DNA of 64,000 nt from Aliidiomarina minuta. Its GTDB lineage: Bacteria; Pseudomonadota; Gammaproteobacteria; Enterobacterales; Alteromonadaceae. The notes under the pieces are model-generated. The model worked only from the letters and a program-made list of their open reading frames with translations, ran no database searches and was not told the DNA's origin. The stretch lies in contig NZ_PIPL01000001.1 of the NCBI RefSeq assembly GCF_003987145.1, positions 620,001 through 684,000 of the forward strand, read 5' to 3'. This document shows positions 18,882 to 27,930 of this stretch, in pieces. Made by a program: the position numbers and the translations under genes. Positions within the stretch are counted from its first letter, which is position 1, and the number at the start of each line of letters is the position of its first letter.

Positions 18882-20327
18882 TTATTTAGGAAAGCTAAGT
18901 ACGTGCTGGCCAGCCATATCCTGCACTACCCGCAGAACCTGACAGCTATAACCAAACTCATTATCGTACCAGACATAAAGGACCGCTCTGTTGTCTTCAA
19001 CAATGGTTGCCTGAGAGTCAACGATGCCCGCATAGCGACTACCGACGAGGTCAGAAGACACAATCTCAGTAGACGCCGTATAATCAACCTGATTCTGCAA
19101 ATCAGAAAATAGCGCAACTTCACGCAGGTATTCATTCATCGATTTTTTATCAGAAGATTTACCCAGATTCAGGTTCATGATCGCCATGGATACATTCGGA
19201 GTAGGCACCCGGATTGCATTACCGGTCAGCTTGCCCTGTAACGCAGGAAAAGCTTTAGCGACCGCTTTAGCAGCGCCTGTTTCAGTCAGTACCATATTAA
19301 GCGGGGCCGAACGTCCGCGTCGGTCAGCACTATGGTAATTATCAATAAGGTTTTGATCATTAGTATAAGCATGCACAGTTTCTACGTGGCCACTAAGAAT
19401 CTCAAATTTGTCGTGCAGTGCTTTCAGTACTGGCGTTATGGCATTGGTAGTACAGCTTGCGGCTGATAAAATCATGTCTTCTGCCAGAATATCTGCATCA
19501 TTTACGCCATGCACGATATTCTTAATACTGCCTTTTGCTGGTGCTGTTAACAGTACTTTTTTAGCCCCTTTGGACTTCAGGTGCAGGCCCAGGCCGTCCT
19601 CATCTTTCCAGATGCCGGTGTTATCCACGATAATGGCGTCTTTAATCCCGTACTTGGTGTAATCCACCTGATCCGGGCCATCCGAATAAATTACCTGAAT
19701 CTTAGTACCGTTAGCTTTAATTGCCTGCGCCTCATGATCAACCGTGATAGAACCATTAAAAGGCCCATGCACCGAATCACGGCGTAACAGGCTGGCACGT
19801 TTTTCTAAGTCCCCTTCACGACCACCACGAACAACAATAGCCCGTAAGCGCAACTTGTTGTTTTTACCATTCTTTTCAATCATTAAACGGGCGAGCAAAC
19901 GACCAATGCGACCGAAACCATAAAGCACCACATCCTGAGGCTCTACATTATCCGGCTTGCCAATTACGTCGGATAGTTCCTGCTCTAGGTATTCTTCAAT
20001 GCTTAGCTTCTGGTTTTCGCTTTTAAACAGATAATTGAAAGCAAGCTTACCGATATCCACCCGCGCCGGTGCCATTTCCATTTCTGATAAGGCTTTTAAG
20101 AAAGGGTAACTTTCCCGTAAACGCAGCTTTTGACCTTCGTGCTGACGAACCAGACGGTGAGTTTTGATAATATCAATGGTAGAACCGTTTAACAGCGTAC
20201 GGCCATAAACCAGTATTTCTACGCCTTTAGTGCGGTACATGCGGCCTACCAGAGGCTGCATTAATTCAGCATATTCCTGACGCTCTTCCCAGCTCGACAA
20301 GGTACGATCATTCTGCGCTTCAGTCAT
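18882..20327 (-). CDS. gap: Glyceraldehyde-3-phosphate dehydrogenase, long form with N-terminal extension
   Basis: 481 residues from the ATG at 20327, which follows AAAGGG at good spacing; an in-frame start 18 codons further upstream lacks such a site. The GAPDH core begins near residue 132 (VVLYGFGRIGRLLARL) and carries the catalytic cysteine in SAASCTTNAITP. The first ~130 residues are an extension absent from the usual ~330-aa enzyme but known in a class of long gammaproteobacterial GAPDHs. Known reaction: reversible oxidation and phosphorylation of glyceraldehyde-3-phosphate. Whether it runs in glycolysis or gluconeogenesis is not shown. It lies 74 bp downstream of msrB and near divergent pykA. 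Confidence 0.93.
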   Translation of the reverse strand: MTEAQNDRTLSSWEERQEYAELMQPLVGRMYRTKGVEILVYGRTLLNGSTIDIIKTHRLVRQHEGQKLRLRESYPFLKALSEMEMAPARVDIGKLAFNYLFKSENQKLSIEEYLEQELSDVIGKPDNVEPQDVVLYGFGRIGRLLARLMIEKNGKNNKLRLRAIVVRGGREGDLEKRASLLRRDSVHGPFNGSITVDHEAQAIKANGTKIQVIYSDGPDQVDYTKYGIKDAIIVDNTGIWKDEDGLGLHLKSKGAKKVLLTAPAKGSIKNIVHGVNDADILAEDMILSAASCTTNAITPVLKALHDKFEILSGHVETVHAYTNDQNLIDNYHSADRRGRSAPLNMVLTETGAAKAVAKAFPALQGKLTGNAIRVPTPNVSMAIMNLNLGKSSDKKSMNEYLREVALFSDLQNQVDYTASTEIVSSDLVGSRYAGIVDSQATIVEDNRAVLYVWYDNEFGYSCQVLRVVQDMAGQHVLSFPK

Positions 20328-20401
20328 TCCAAAACCCTTTAATTGCAAAAAAATTTCGGCCGCTATTGTACTCAAAATCAAGGCTAGCGACCATAGCTAA
20401 A

Positions 20402-20788
20402 TTATTCATCGGCTGCTTTAAAATCCAGTGACAGAGAATTTACACAATAACGCTGCCCTGTTGGAATGGGTCCGTCTGGAAAAACATGCCCTAAATGGCC
20501 ACCACAGTTAGCACAGAGGATTTCAGTACGGCGCATGCCCATTGAAACATCTTCTTTATATTCAACCTGATCGCCAAGTGACTGATAAAAACTAGGCCAC
20601 CCGCACCCTGCATCAAACTTAGTATCTGCTGAAAACAGTTCAGTGCCACACCCGGCACAAACATAAATACCGGGGCGTTTTTCGTCCAGCAAGGCGCCAG
20701 AAAAAGGTCGCTCAGTGCCTTTTTCTCGCAGAACCCGATATTGTTCCGGGCTAAGTTTTTCTTTCCACTCACGCTCATCATGACTCAT
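20402..20788 (-). CDS. msrB: Peptide methionine-(R)-sulfoxide reductase MsrB
   Basis: 128 residues, full length for MsrB. Structural zinc is held by C44/C47 (CAGC) and C92/C95 (CANC). The catalytic cysteine is C115 in RYCVNSLSL and the recycling cysteine C62 lies in GAGCGWPSFY. Known role: reduces R-methionine sulfoxide in proteins with thioredoxin. No signal peptide, so cytosolic. It is upstream of gap on the same strand and divergent from pykA. GAPDH is a classic oxidant target, so a shared message would make sense, but that is inference. Confidence 0.96.
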   Translation of the reverse strand: MSHDEREWKEKLSPEQYRVLREKGTERPFSGALLDEKRPGIYVCAGCGTELFSADTKFDAGCGWPSFYQSLGDQVEYKEDVSMGMRRTEILCANCGGHLGHVFPDGPIPTGQRYCVNSLSLDFKAADE

Positions 20789-20832
20789 ATTTTATTCCTC
20801 TGATATCCAGACACAGCCACTTAATAGCCTAA

Positions 20833-20862
20833 TTGTCATAGGTTAGAAATTTTTCTTATGGT
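20833..20862 (+). promoter_or_regulatory. Candidate pykA promoter
   Basis: TTGTCA (5 of 6 matches to the -35 consensus) at 20833-20838 is followed by TATGGT (4 of 6) at 20857-20862 with an 18-base spacer, 45-75 bp before the pykA start. It is assigned by eye only. Confidence 0.4.
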
Positions 20863-20906
20863 AGCATTAGGATCATCTCCCGCAAGCGACCTGAGGAGCT
20901 TTTCGC

Positions 20907-22340
20907 ATGCTACGACGTACCAAAATCGTGACCACTTTAGGCCCGGCAACGGACGACCCAGCAGTGCTGGAAGCGCTTATAATTGCCGGTGCCAATGTAG
21001 TTCGCCTCAACTTTTCTCATGGTGCCGCGGAAGACCAAATTCGCCGTGCCGAAATGGTTCGTGAAATAGCCGCCAGGTACAATCGTTATGTAGCTGTTTT
21101 AGGCGACCTACAGGGTCCTAAGATCCGTATTGCGCGCTTTATTGACGAGAAAGTCACTTTACATACGGGCGCTACTTTTATTCTTGACGCCGAACTCGAC
21201 AAACAGGCAGGCAGCGAGAAAAGTGTCGGTCTGGATTATGCTGAACTGCCAAATGATGTAATTAACGACGATATTTTATTATTGGATGATGGACGTATCC
21301 GTTTACAGGTAACCGATGTTTCCGGCAGTCAGGTTATCACTAAAGTATTGATAGGCGGCAAGCTTAGCAACAATAAAGGCATTAATCGCCTGGGCGGTGG
21401 TTTGTCTGCTGAAGCTTTAACCGAAAAGGACCTGGCAGATATTAAAACTGCGGCAGAGATTAACGTCGACTATCTGGCTGTCTCCTTCCCTCGCACCAGT
21501 GACGATATTAATCGCGCACGTAGTCTGTTGCGTCAGGCTGGCGGCACCGGCGCTATGTGCGCCAAAATTGAGCGCGCCGAAGCGGTTGCTACAGATGCTG
21601 CGCTCGACGACATTATCTATGCATCAGATGCTGTTATGGTTGCGCGGGGCGATCTGGGGGTAGAAATCGGAGATGCTCAACTGGTCGGCAAGCAAAAGCA
21701 GATTATTAATCGTTCACGCAGCCTGAATAAAGTGGTTATTACAGCCACTCAGATGATGGAGTCGATGATTGACAACTCAATGCCGACCCGGGCCGAAGTC
21801 ATGGATGTTGCGAATGCAGTACTGGATGGTACCGATGCGGTCATGTTATCTGCCGAAACCGCTGCTGGTAAATTCCCGGTAGAAACCGTTAAAGCTATGG
21901 CTGAAATCTGCGCGGGTGCTGAAATTCATCCCAGTGTCAAAATCTCCTATCATCGAATGGATGAGAGCTTCACCTCAGTGGCAGAGTCTACGGCAATGTC
22001 AGCAATGTACGCGGCTAATCATTTAACTGGCGTTAAAGCTATTATTGCACTAACTGAGTCTGGTCATACCGCTAAACTGATGTCGCGCATTACTACAACC
22101 TTGCCCATTTTTGCCTTATCCAGACATTCAGACACCCTGGCGAAAGTAGCCCTCTATCGCGGTGTTTATCCGTTATATTTCGACACACGAAAATCGGAAC
22201 TTAGTAAACTTATTCGTGATGCCATGGCTGTGGTAGAAAAACGAGGGCATCTCAATAAAGGAGACTTCGTGATTGTCACCCACGGTGATGTAATGGAAAC
22301 CGTGGGATCTAGTAACACCCTTAAGATCATGCAGGTGTAA
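20907..22340 (+). CDS. pykA: Pyruvate kinase, PykA type
   Basis: 477 residues. The order of blocks matches E. coli PykA closely: RRTKIVTTLGPATD at the start, ILGDLQGPKIR-type segment, SNNKGINRLGGGLSAEALTEKD, AVSFPRTSDDI, and the active-site region ITATQMMESMIDNSMPTRAEVMDVANAVLDGTDAVMLSAETA (cited here only as a landmark around residues 275-315). Known reaction: phosphoenolpyruvate plus ADP to pyruvate plus ATP. The ATG follows GAGGAG. It is transcribed divergently from msrB-gap and its stop abuts the end of the convergent DUF6279 gene with no space between. Confidence 0.96.
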   Translation: MLRRTKIVTTLGPATDDPAVLEALIIAGANVVRLNFSHGAAEDQIRRAEMVREIAARYNRYVAVLGDLQGPKIRIARFIDEKVTLHTGATFILDAELDKQAGSEKSVGLDYAELPNDVINDDILLLDDGRIRLQVTDVSGSQVITKVLIGGKLSNNKGINRLGGGLSAEALTEKDLADIKTAAEINVDYLAVSFPRTSDDINRARSLLRQAGGTGAMCAKIERAEAVATDAALDDIIYASDAVMVARGDLGVEIGDAQLVGKQKQIINRSRSLNKVVITATQMMESMIDNSMPTRAEVMDVANAVLDGTDAVMLSAETAAGKFPVETVKAMAEICAGAEIHPSVKISYHRMDESFTSVAESTAMSAMYAANHLTGVKAIIALTESGHTAKLMSRITTTLPIFALSRHSDTLAKVALYRGVYPLYFDTRKSELSKLIRDAMAVVEKRGHLNKGDFVIVTHGDVMETVGSSNTLKIMQV

Positions 22341-23219
22341 CTAAATTTCAACCGAACGGCTGCGCATCATAGAAGCTAAGTCAGTGCGCCAGCCGTTCAG
22401 CTTTTCAATAGCGTGTTCGCGTTGTTCCGTGGTCAATTTATCCGTAAGCTCTAAAAGCGCCTGGCGGCTGAGAGCCTGACTCTGCTCGCCAAGCTCGTTA
22501 AGCTCTTCACTACGCAGTTGCTCTGGTTGCAGAAAAAGGAGCTCTAACAAGGCAGCAAGTTGCTCACTATCGTGTCGCTGATTAAGCGCTTCCGAAAGCC
22601 CTTCTGCCCAACGTACACGATATTCAATCCATAACTGAGTCATATCCGGCATTTGCTGGGTCCAGGTTTTGATGATTTGCTGCTGTTCATCGGTAATCTC
22701 ACCAAACCATCGCTCAACCTGCTCAGCTATGGACTCAGCACTTTCATCGCGTCTTTCTGCAGTGGTCTGTTCTTTGTATTGATCCGCTCTTTCCTGAATA
22801 TTTCCCGCAATACTAACTATGAGTTCGTCAGCCTGTTCATCGCTTAAACGGGGTAAGAGACTTTGCGCCGGCGAAAGTGCACTTTGACGTATCGCCAGCC
22901 AGTAATCCGCCATCTGTTGCTCGTAATAAGACAAGCGTTCAGTATTCAAATTCTGCTTTTCCAGATCCTCGGTTAGTTCACCAATTAAGGCATGATAACG
23001 TGGCATTTCATGCTCAGCGTGCCACTGTAGCAACGTGTCAATGTTACCTCGCAATGCGCCCCTTTGCTCGCTATCTAAAGATACGAAGCTCCGGGCCTGC
23101 CAGGCCAGATAAGTATCCGCAAAACGGTATGCCATCTGACGCGCACAACCTGCGACGGCAAGTATGATGAAAAATACAATGAGTATGCGGCCGGTAAAAG
23201 GCCAGCTGATTTTTGCCAT
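22341..23219 (-). CDS. DUF6279 family lipoprotein
   Basis: 292 residues. The N-terminus is a lipoprotein signal ending in LAVAGC with C25 as the lipidated residue. The rest is helical and rich in Glu, Gln and Arg, with LDSEQRGALRGNIDTLLQWHAEHEMPRY and repeated short helices, the pattern I recall for DUF6279. The function of this family is unknown. It is 76 bases upstream of the LytTR regulator on the same strand, so it may share a transcript or be separate. The 3' end meets the pykA stop exactly. Confidence 0.8.
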   Translation of the reverse strand: MAKISWPFTGRILIVFFIILAVAGCARQMAYRFADTYLAWQARSFVSLDSEQRGALRGNIDTLLQWHAEHEMPRYHALIGELTEDLEKQNLNTERLSYYEQQMADYWLAIRQSALSPAQSLLPRLSDEQADELIVSIAGNIQERADQYKEQTTAERRDESAESIAEQVERWFGEITDEQQQIIKTWTQQMPDMTQLWIEYRVRWAEGLSEALNQRHDSEQLAALLELLFLQPEQLRSEELNELGEQSQALSRQALLELTDKLTTEQREHAIEKLNGWRTDLASMMRSRSVEI

Positions 23220-23295
23220 GAAAGGGCTACCTCGTAAACCTGGGAAGGCGAGTTACATTAAAGTGGGATACGATAGTACTAAGGGCTTTGATCAG

Positions 23296-24123
23296 TTAAT
23301 TGCCTAAAATAAGTTGTTTGATTTTATCTTTATAACTACGACTAACCTTAAGTTCTTCACCATTTTGCAGGATAAGATGATACTCACCGTTCTGGCGGCT
23401 ACACAGTTTTTCAACCTGACTTAGATTTACAATAGCCGAGCGATGTATGCGCTGAAAACTTTTTGGGTTCAGCTCTTTTTCCAGTTCTTTCATGGTGCGT
23501 CGTAAAATATGGGTTTCATTGCAGGCGTGAATACACATGTAGTCACCGGCAGCATCAATCCATTCAATAGCGCTGATCGCAACACGGGTAATTTCACCGC
23601 TTTCTTTAATCGCGATATGTTCCGGGTAGTTGTCCTGAGTAAGCTCCTGCCCGGCTGCCAGACGTTGCAAAATATCTTCGCAGTCTTCACCGGTCATATC
23701 TGAAACCAAATCCAGTAACTTAGCCTGATGTTCTTTTTCGCGACGACCTGATAACTCAGCAGTGATACGTTCCAGAGTTTGCGTCAGCCGTTCCTCGTCT
23801 ACAGGCTTTAGCAAATAATCCAAAGCACGAACTTCAAAAGCTCGAATCGCATACTGATCATAAGCAGTCACAAAGACCACTGCAGGCATAGTGATGTTTT
23901 TCTCGTTCAGTTTACGCAGAACATCAAACCCGCTTAACCCTGGCATTTGAATATCTAGTAATACCAGGTCGGGTTTATGTTCCTGAATAGCGGCCAGAGC
24001 TTCACGACCACTGCTGCATTCCTGAATTAGCTCAATCTGCTCAAATTGAGCCAGTCGAACTAGCAAACCACGACGCGCAAGTTGCTCATCATCTACTACA
24101 ATAGTTCGAATTTTCTCATTCAT
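23296..24123 (-). CDS. LytTR-family response regulator
   Basis: 275 residues. Receiver domain at about 5-120 with acidic pair DD11-12, phospho-acceptor D57 (LVLLDIQMPG) and K106 (DYLLKPV). A LytTR DNA-binding domain follows at about 170-275 (AISAIEWIDAAGDYMCIHA ... RRTMKELEKELNPKSFQRIHRSAIVNL as landmarks). Known role: partner of LytS/YehU-type sensor kinases; LytTR domains bind imperfect direct repeats. The start lies 4 bases after the stop of the kinase gene, so the pair is coupled. Target genes are unknown. Confidence 0.93.
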   Translation of the reverse strand: MNEKIRTIVVDDEQLARRGLLVRLAQFEQIELIQECSSGREALAAIQEHKPDLVLLDIQMPGLSGFDVLRKLNEKNITMPAVVFVTAYDQYAIRAFEVRALDYLLKPVDEERLTQTLERITAELSGRREKEHQAKLLDLVSDMTGEDCEDILQRLAAGQELTQDNYPEHIAIKESGEITRVAISAIEWIDAAGDYMCIHACNETHILRRTMKELEKELNPKSFQRIHRSAIVNLSQVEKLCSRQNGEYHLILQNGEELKVSRSYKDKIKQLILGN

Positions 24124-24127
24124 GACA

Positions 24128-25195
24128 TTACACTACCTGCCAGGGTATACGAATTTCAACCAGGCATCCGTTTGGTTGGTTTGCAGACAGATTAAAGGAG
24201 TAACGCTTCCCATACAAGGCCTTTAATCGCTGGCGGGTATTACTTAATCCTACTCCGGTTCGCCCATTATAGGTAGTTTTCGGCTCTGAGAAAGGTACGG
24301 GCCCATTGTCCGCAACCTCAATCAACAGATCTTCCCCGTCGACCTTCGCCCTTATTTCTATCAAACCACCTTCCTCCAGCCTGGCAATCGCATATTTTAT
24401 CGAATTTTCGATAATAGGTTGTAGCAACATGCTGGGCACCAGTCCACGACTGGCCGACTCGCTTACAGATGTGGTTACCTGCAGGCGTTCTTCAAAACGC
24501 ACTTTTTCAATATCCAGATACAGCATCATCACCTCCAGCTCCCGGGATAACGGGATTCTTTTAATAGGTTCGTTATCCAGTGAGAAGCGCAGAAAGTCAC
24601 TGAGTTTAGCCATCATCTTATTCGCCGCTTTATTCTCCTGCACCAGAATAAGCGTCGAAATAGCATTCAGTGTATTGAACAGGAAGTGAGGATTTAACTG
24701 GTAACGCAGCATTTTTAGTTGCGATTGATGTGCCATGGAAACCGCTGTCAGGGCTTTTTGTTTCTCGTCCTGCAGCATCTGATAGTACTTGATCACAAAG
24801 TACAGCCCGCTCCAGCTCAACATAATATAAAACTTAGCGATACTATGGTTAAAATAGAATAATGGATTATGTGGGCGATAACCGAACTTATAGATTTCCC
24901 ACTGAGTCGCATTGTCTATCACAGCCCAGATAGCCGCCGCCATAAAGGAACAGAAAAATACCACAGTACCCAATAGCCAGGGCGACCAGTCCCAGATACG
25001 CCGGTACAAATAGCGTAACGGAATGGTGAGCAAGAAGCCGGCATAGGCGCCCAGCAAAATGATCACCACGTAAATATCACGCATTTCCTGAGTCAGCGAG
25101 CCTATGTATTGCACCAGGGCATAGCCAAACCAACCGCATGTCTGCAGAATCCAGAAAAACTTATTTCTGTCTTCGAGTAAGAGTCGCCACTTCAC
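24128..25195 (-). CDS. LytS/YehU-like sensor histidine kinase
   Basis: 355 residues. The first ~140 contain about four transmembrane helices with little periplasmic sequence. The phospho-acceptor is H170 in the His_kinase (PF06580-type) motif QLNPHFLFNTLNAIS, and the ATPase has LQPIIENSIKYA, VADNGP and GVGLSNTRQRL. No GAF or PAS domain is present, so the signal is probably sensed in or at the membrane. It forms a two-component pair with the LytTR regulator downstream and is divergent from the M61 peptidase gene. Confidence 0.93.
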   Translation of the reverse strand: MKWRLLLEDRNKFFWILQTCGWFGYALVQYIGSLTQEMRDIYVVIILLGAYAGFLLTIPLRYLYRRIWDWSPWLLGTVVFFCSFMAAAIWAVIDNATQWEIYKFGYRPHNPLFYFNHSIAKFYIMLSWSGLYFVIKYYQMLQDEKQKALTAVSMAHQSQLKMLRYQLNPHFLFNTLNAISTLILVQENKAANKMMAKLSDFLRFSLDNEPIKRIPLSRELEVMMLYLDIEKVRFEERLQVTTSVSESASRGLVPSMLLQPIIENSIKYAIARLEEGGLIEIRAKVDGEDLLIEVADNGPVPFSEPKTTYNGRTGVGLSNTRQRLKALYGKRYSFNLSANQPNGCLVEIRIPWQVV

Positions 25196-25273
25196 AAATG
25201 TTACTTAGTTGTACAAAATTTTAACAATTATAATTAATTTCTACTGATAAACCGACTCTCTTTATCTCGCCAT

Positions 25274-25310
25274 TGTCGCCCTCTGTCGCATTGGTTACAC
25301 TCGTTAACCA
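25274..25310. promoter_or_regulatory. Direct repeat and dyad between the LytS-type kinase and M61 genes
   Basis: TGTCGC occurs twice exactly 10 bases apart (25274-25279 and 25284-25289). Next comes the inverted repeat TGGTTA (25292-25297) / TAACCA (25305-25310). All sit in the 137-bp divergent gap, 20-60 bases before the M61 start. Direct repeats one helical turn apart are the kind of site LytTR proteins use, but no consensus was tested. Confidence 0.3.
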
Positions 25311-25332
25311 GCTATCGTATAAGGAGTAATCA

Positions 25333-27126
25333 ATGTCACAGAGCGCAATTCGATATCAGGTGTCTGCCAGCGACTGCAATGGACATTATTTTACCGTCAG
25401 CATGCACATCCCTGCCCCTGATAAAAAAGGACAACAACTGCGCCTGCCCGCCTGGTTACCCGGTAGTTATATGATTAGGGATTTCGCTAAGAACATCATC
25501 ACATTGCAGGCTTATTCGGATGGTCAGCAAGTTGAGGTCATACAGTTGGATAAGCAGCAGTGGCAGATTGCTAAGGTCAGTGGCCCACTGGATATTGTCT
25601 ATCAGGTCTACGCCCGGGACCTCTCAGTGCGCACCGCTTACCTGGATGACGAATTTGGTTTCTATAATCACAGCGCACTCTGCCTGGAAGCGTTAGGCCA
25701 GGCCGACTCACCCTGCGAAGTCAGTATCCAGGTACCCACTACTAAACCGGATTGGAAGCTGGCTACCGGTATGCCCAGAGTGAGTGGTGAGCACTTTGGC
25801 GAAGGCCGCTTCATGGCCAGTAACTACGATGAACTGATAGATTTTCCAGTGCTTATGGGCGACCTCAGCATTCAGGACTTTATTGCTCAGGGCACTCGCC
25901 ATCAAATAGTACTCGCAGGCCAGCATCATGCTGACATGCAGAGGATCAGCGGTGATTTAGCCCGTATCTGTGAAACCCAGCTGGATCTCTTTGACGATCA
26001 GGCGCCTTTCGAGCATTACACCTTTTTAGTCATGGTAGTAGGTAACGGCTTTGGAGGACTTGAACATCGCAACTCAACTGCTTTATTGTGCAGTCGCAAA
26101 GACCTCATTCATGCCAACCAACAAGGCATTACCGACAGCTATCGCACTTTCCTGAGCCTGTGTTCTCATGAGTACTTTCATAGTTGGAATGTGAAACGCC
26201 TGCGCCCCCGTGAGTTTATCCCTTTTCAGCTGGATAAAGAACAATACACTGAGCAGTTATGGTTTTATGAAGGGGTCACTTCTTACTACGATGATTACCT
26301 GCTGCACAGGGCTGGCCTGAGCTCGGCTACACAATACTTACAGAGCATGGCCGCGACTATGAGTCGCGCCCTCACCTACAAAGGCGCCCAGCGTCAGAGC
26401 ATTACCCAGTCGAGCAAACTGGCCTGGACTACTTTTTATCAGCAGAATGAAAACGCACCCAACGCTATTGCCAGTTATTACAGTAAAGGCGCGGTCACTG
26501 CGCTTTGTCTGGATCTGCTTATACGACGTCATAGCGAGCACCAGCATAGTCTGGACGATGTCATGCGTTATTTATGGAATAGACTCGGTAAACCTGAAAA
26601 AGGTACCCGCATGGAAGATTTGACCGCCGCGTTTATTCAGTTTGGTGGCAAGCCGGTTGAAGATTTCCTGCAACTAGCACTGTATAGCACAGAACCCTTA
26701 CCAGTAGAGGAACTACTCAAAAGCTTTGGGGTTGATGTGCAGTATTATGCGGCGGAAACCGAAAGCAGCCAACTGGGTAAAAAACCACGGATACAACTTC
26801 CGGTAGCTTTGGGAGCCCGTTACCAGGCCTCAGAACAGGGACTGGTGTTACAACAGGTATTTGAACAGGGAGCTGCCTATGAAGCGGGCTTGAGTGCCGG
26901 TGATCGTATTATCGCCATCGATAACTTACAGATAGGCGCCAACAATCAACTGGAATTCTGGAGCCGCTATCAGCCAGGTGATCAGGCCATAGTGCATGCC
27001 TTTCGCCGCGATCAGTTGCAGTCGCGACCTTTAGTTTTTCAGGCAGCAGAGAAAAACAATATAGTGCTCGAAATCACCGACCCTGAGCAATTAAACGGCT
27101 GGCTCTCAACGCTCGTCGAGCAATAA
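25333..27126 (+). CDS. M61 family glycyl aminopeptidase-like peptidase with PDZ domain
   Basis: 597 residues, no signal peptide. The N-terminal beta domain (about 1-170, RLPAWLPGSYMIRDFAK) is followed by a thermolysin-like catalytic domain with the zinc motif SHEYFHSWNVKRLRP near residue 279 and the typical WFYEGVTSYYDDY downstream. A PDZ domain occupies about 500-590 (VFEQGAAYEAGLSAGDRIIAI). Known relatives cleave N-terminal glycine and some other residues; the biological substrate is unclear. The start follows AAGGAGTAATCA. Its 3' end overlaps the convergent M23 gene by 21 bp. Confidence 0.92.
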   Translation: MSQSAIRYQVSASDCNGHYFTVSMHIPAPDKKGQQLRLPAWLPGSYMIRDFAKNIITLQAYSDGQQVEVIQLDKQQWQIAKVSGPLDIVYQVYARDLSVRTAYLDDEFGFYNHSALCLEALGQADSPCEVSIQVPTTKPDWKLATGMPRVSGEHFGEGRFMASNYDELIDFPVLMGDLSIQDFIAQGTRHQIVLAGQHHADMQRISGDLARICETQLDLFDDQAPFEHYTFLVMVVGNGFGGLEHRNSTALLCSRKDLIHANQQGITDSYRTFLSLCSHEYFHSWNVKRLRPREFIPFQLDKEQYTEQLWFYEGVTSYYDDYLLHRAGLSSATQYLQSMAATMSRALTYKGAQRQSITQSSKLAWTTFYQQNENAPNAIASYYSKGAVTALCLDLLIRRHSEHQHSLDDVMRYLWNRLGKPEKGTRMEDLTAAFIQFGGKPVEDFLQLALYSTEPLPVEELLKSFGVDVQYYAAETESSQLGKKPRIQLPVALGARYQASEQGLVLQQVFEQGAAYEAGLSAGDRIIAIDNLQIGANNQLEFWSRYQPGDQAIVHAFRRDQLQSRPLVFQAAEKNNIVLEITDPEQLNGWLSTLVEQ

Positions 27127-27930
27127 CTCAGGATCCAGACGCACCTGGCCCCAGTTCAAACGCCAGTCCAGATGGGGGCCAGTGGCGCGCCCTGTAGCAC
27201 CTATCTCCGCTATTACATTGCCCTGCACCAGATAATCACCCTCTTCCACCAGAATACGGTGCAGATGAATAAAGGTCGAAAACACACCATGTCCGTGATC
27301 GACAATCAAAGTGCCCCCTGACATCAGCATGTCCGGGTGTACCAGGGTCACTACACCGTTGGCGGGAGCCTTCACCGGAGAACCTGTAGGTGCTGCGATA
27401 TCAAAACCCCAATGTGGGTTACGGGGTTCGCCATTTAAAATGCGTTGACTGCCGTAGACACCGGTCACACGACCTTCCGCTGGCCAGATAAAGTTACTGG
27501 AAAAATAGGTCATGTCGCTACGCTGCTGGCGTGCTTTCCAGACCAGCTCAGCATCCGCCCGGGCACGTTTCTGTGCTTCCGGATCCGGGGTTACTGTCTC
27601 CTGCGGCAAACCGTCAACTCGTTGAATATTATACTCACGACTGGCCACTTCCAGAGTTTTCTGATGTGACTGCCCTTCGTTATCAATCACCGTCAGTTGA
27701 TATTCAGAATCGGCCTCTCGCGGAAAACCTATGACAAAATAACCATTTTCGGCGACTTTAATTTCTTCGCCATTAAACTCAACCCGGTTACCCGGTTCCG
27801 TTTTACCTACCACCATGCTGCCCTGTTTAAGCTCGCCTTTGAGTGTTGGCTCAGCCGCACTGGCGGTACCTATCGCCAACACAGCAAGGCAGCTCGCCAG
27901 CAGCAGATTCGTCGCTATTTTATTACGCAT
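27106..27930 (-). CDS. M23 family (LytM-domain) peptidoglycan peptidase-like protein
   Basis: 274 residues with a signal peptide (LAVLAIGTASA, cleavage expected before AEP), a beta-rich N-terminal region and a C-terminal LytM domain. The first zinc motif HWGFD is intact. The second, usually HLHW, reads TGPHLDWRLNW, so one histidine ligand is replaced by aspartate. I recall the same HLDW form in other gammaproteobacterial members, so this may be a subfamily trait rather than decay. Function: periplasmic endopeptidase or an activator of other hydrolases. The ATG overlaps the stop of the upstream PTPS-like gene by 8 bp. Confidence 0.88.
   Translation of the reverse strand: MRNKIATNLLLASCLAVLAIGTASAAEPTLKGELKQGSMVVGKTEPGNRVEFNGEEIKVAENGYFVIGFPREADSEYQLTVIDNEGQSHQKTLEVASREYNIQRVDGLPQETVTPDPEAQKRARADAELVWKARQQRSDMTYFSSNFIWPAEGRVTGVYGSQRILNGEPRNPHWGFDIAAPTGSPVKAPANGVVTLVHPDMLMSGGTLIVDHGHGVFSTFIHLHRILVEEGDYLVQGNVIAEIGATGRATGPHLDWRLNWGQVRLDPELLLDER

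Noticed and set aside
20841..20906. Possible frame on the plus strand beginning before pykA and extending into it.
   Set aside because: The pykA ATG with GAGGAG and full family alignment from RRTKIV explains the region; the other frame is a shadow.
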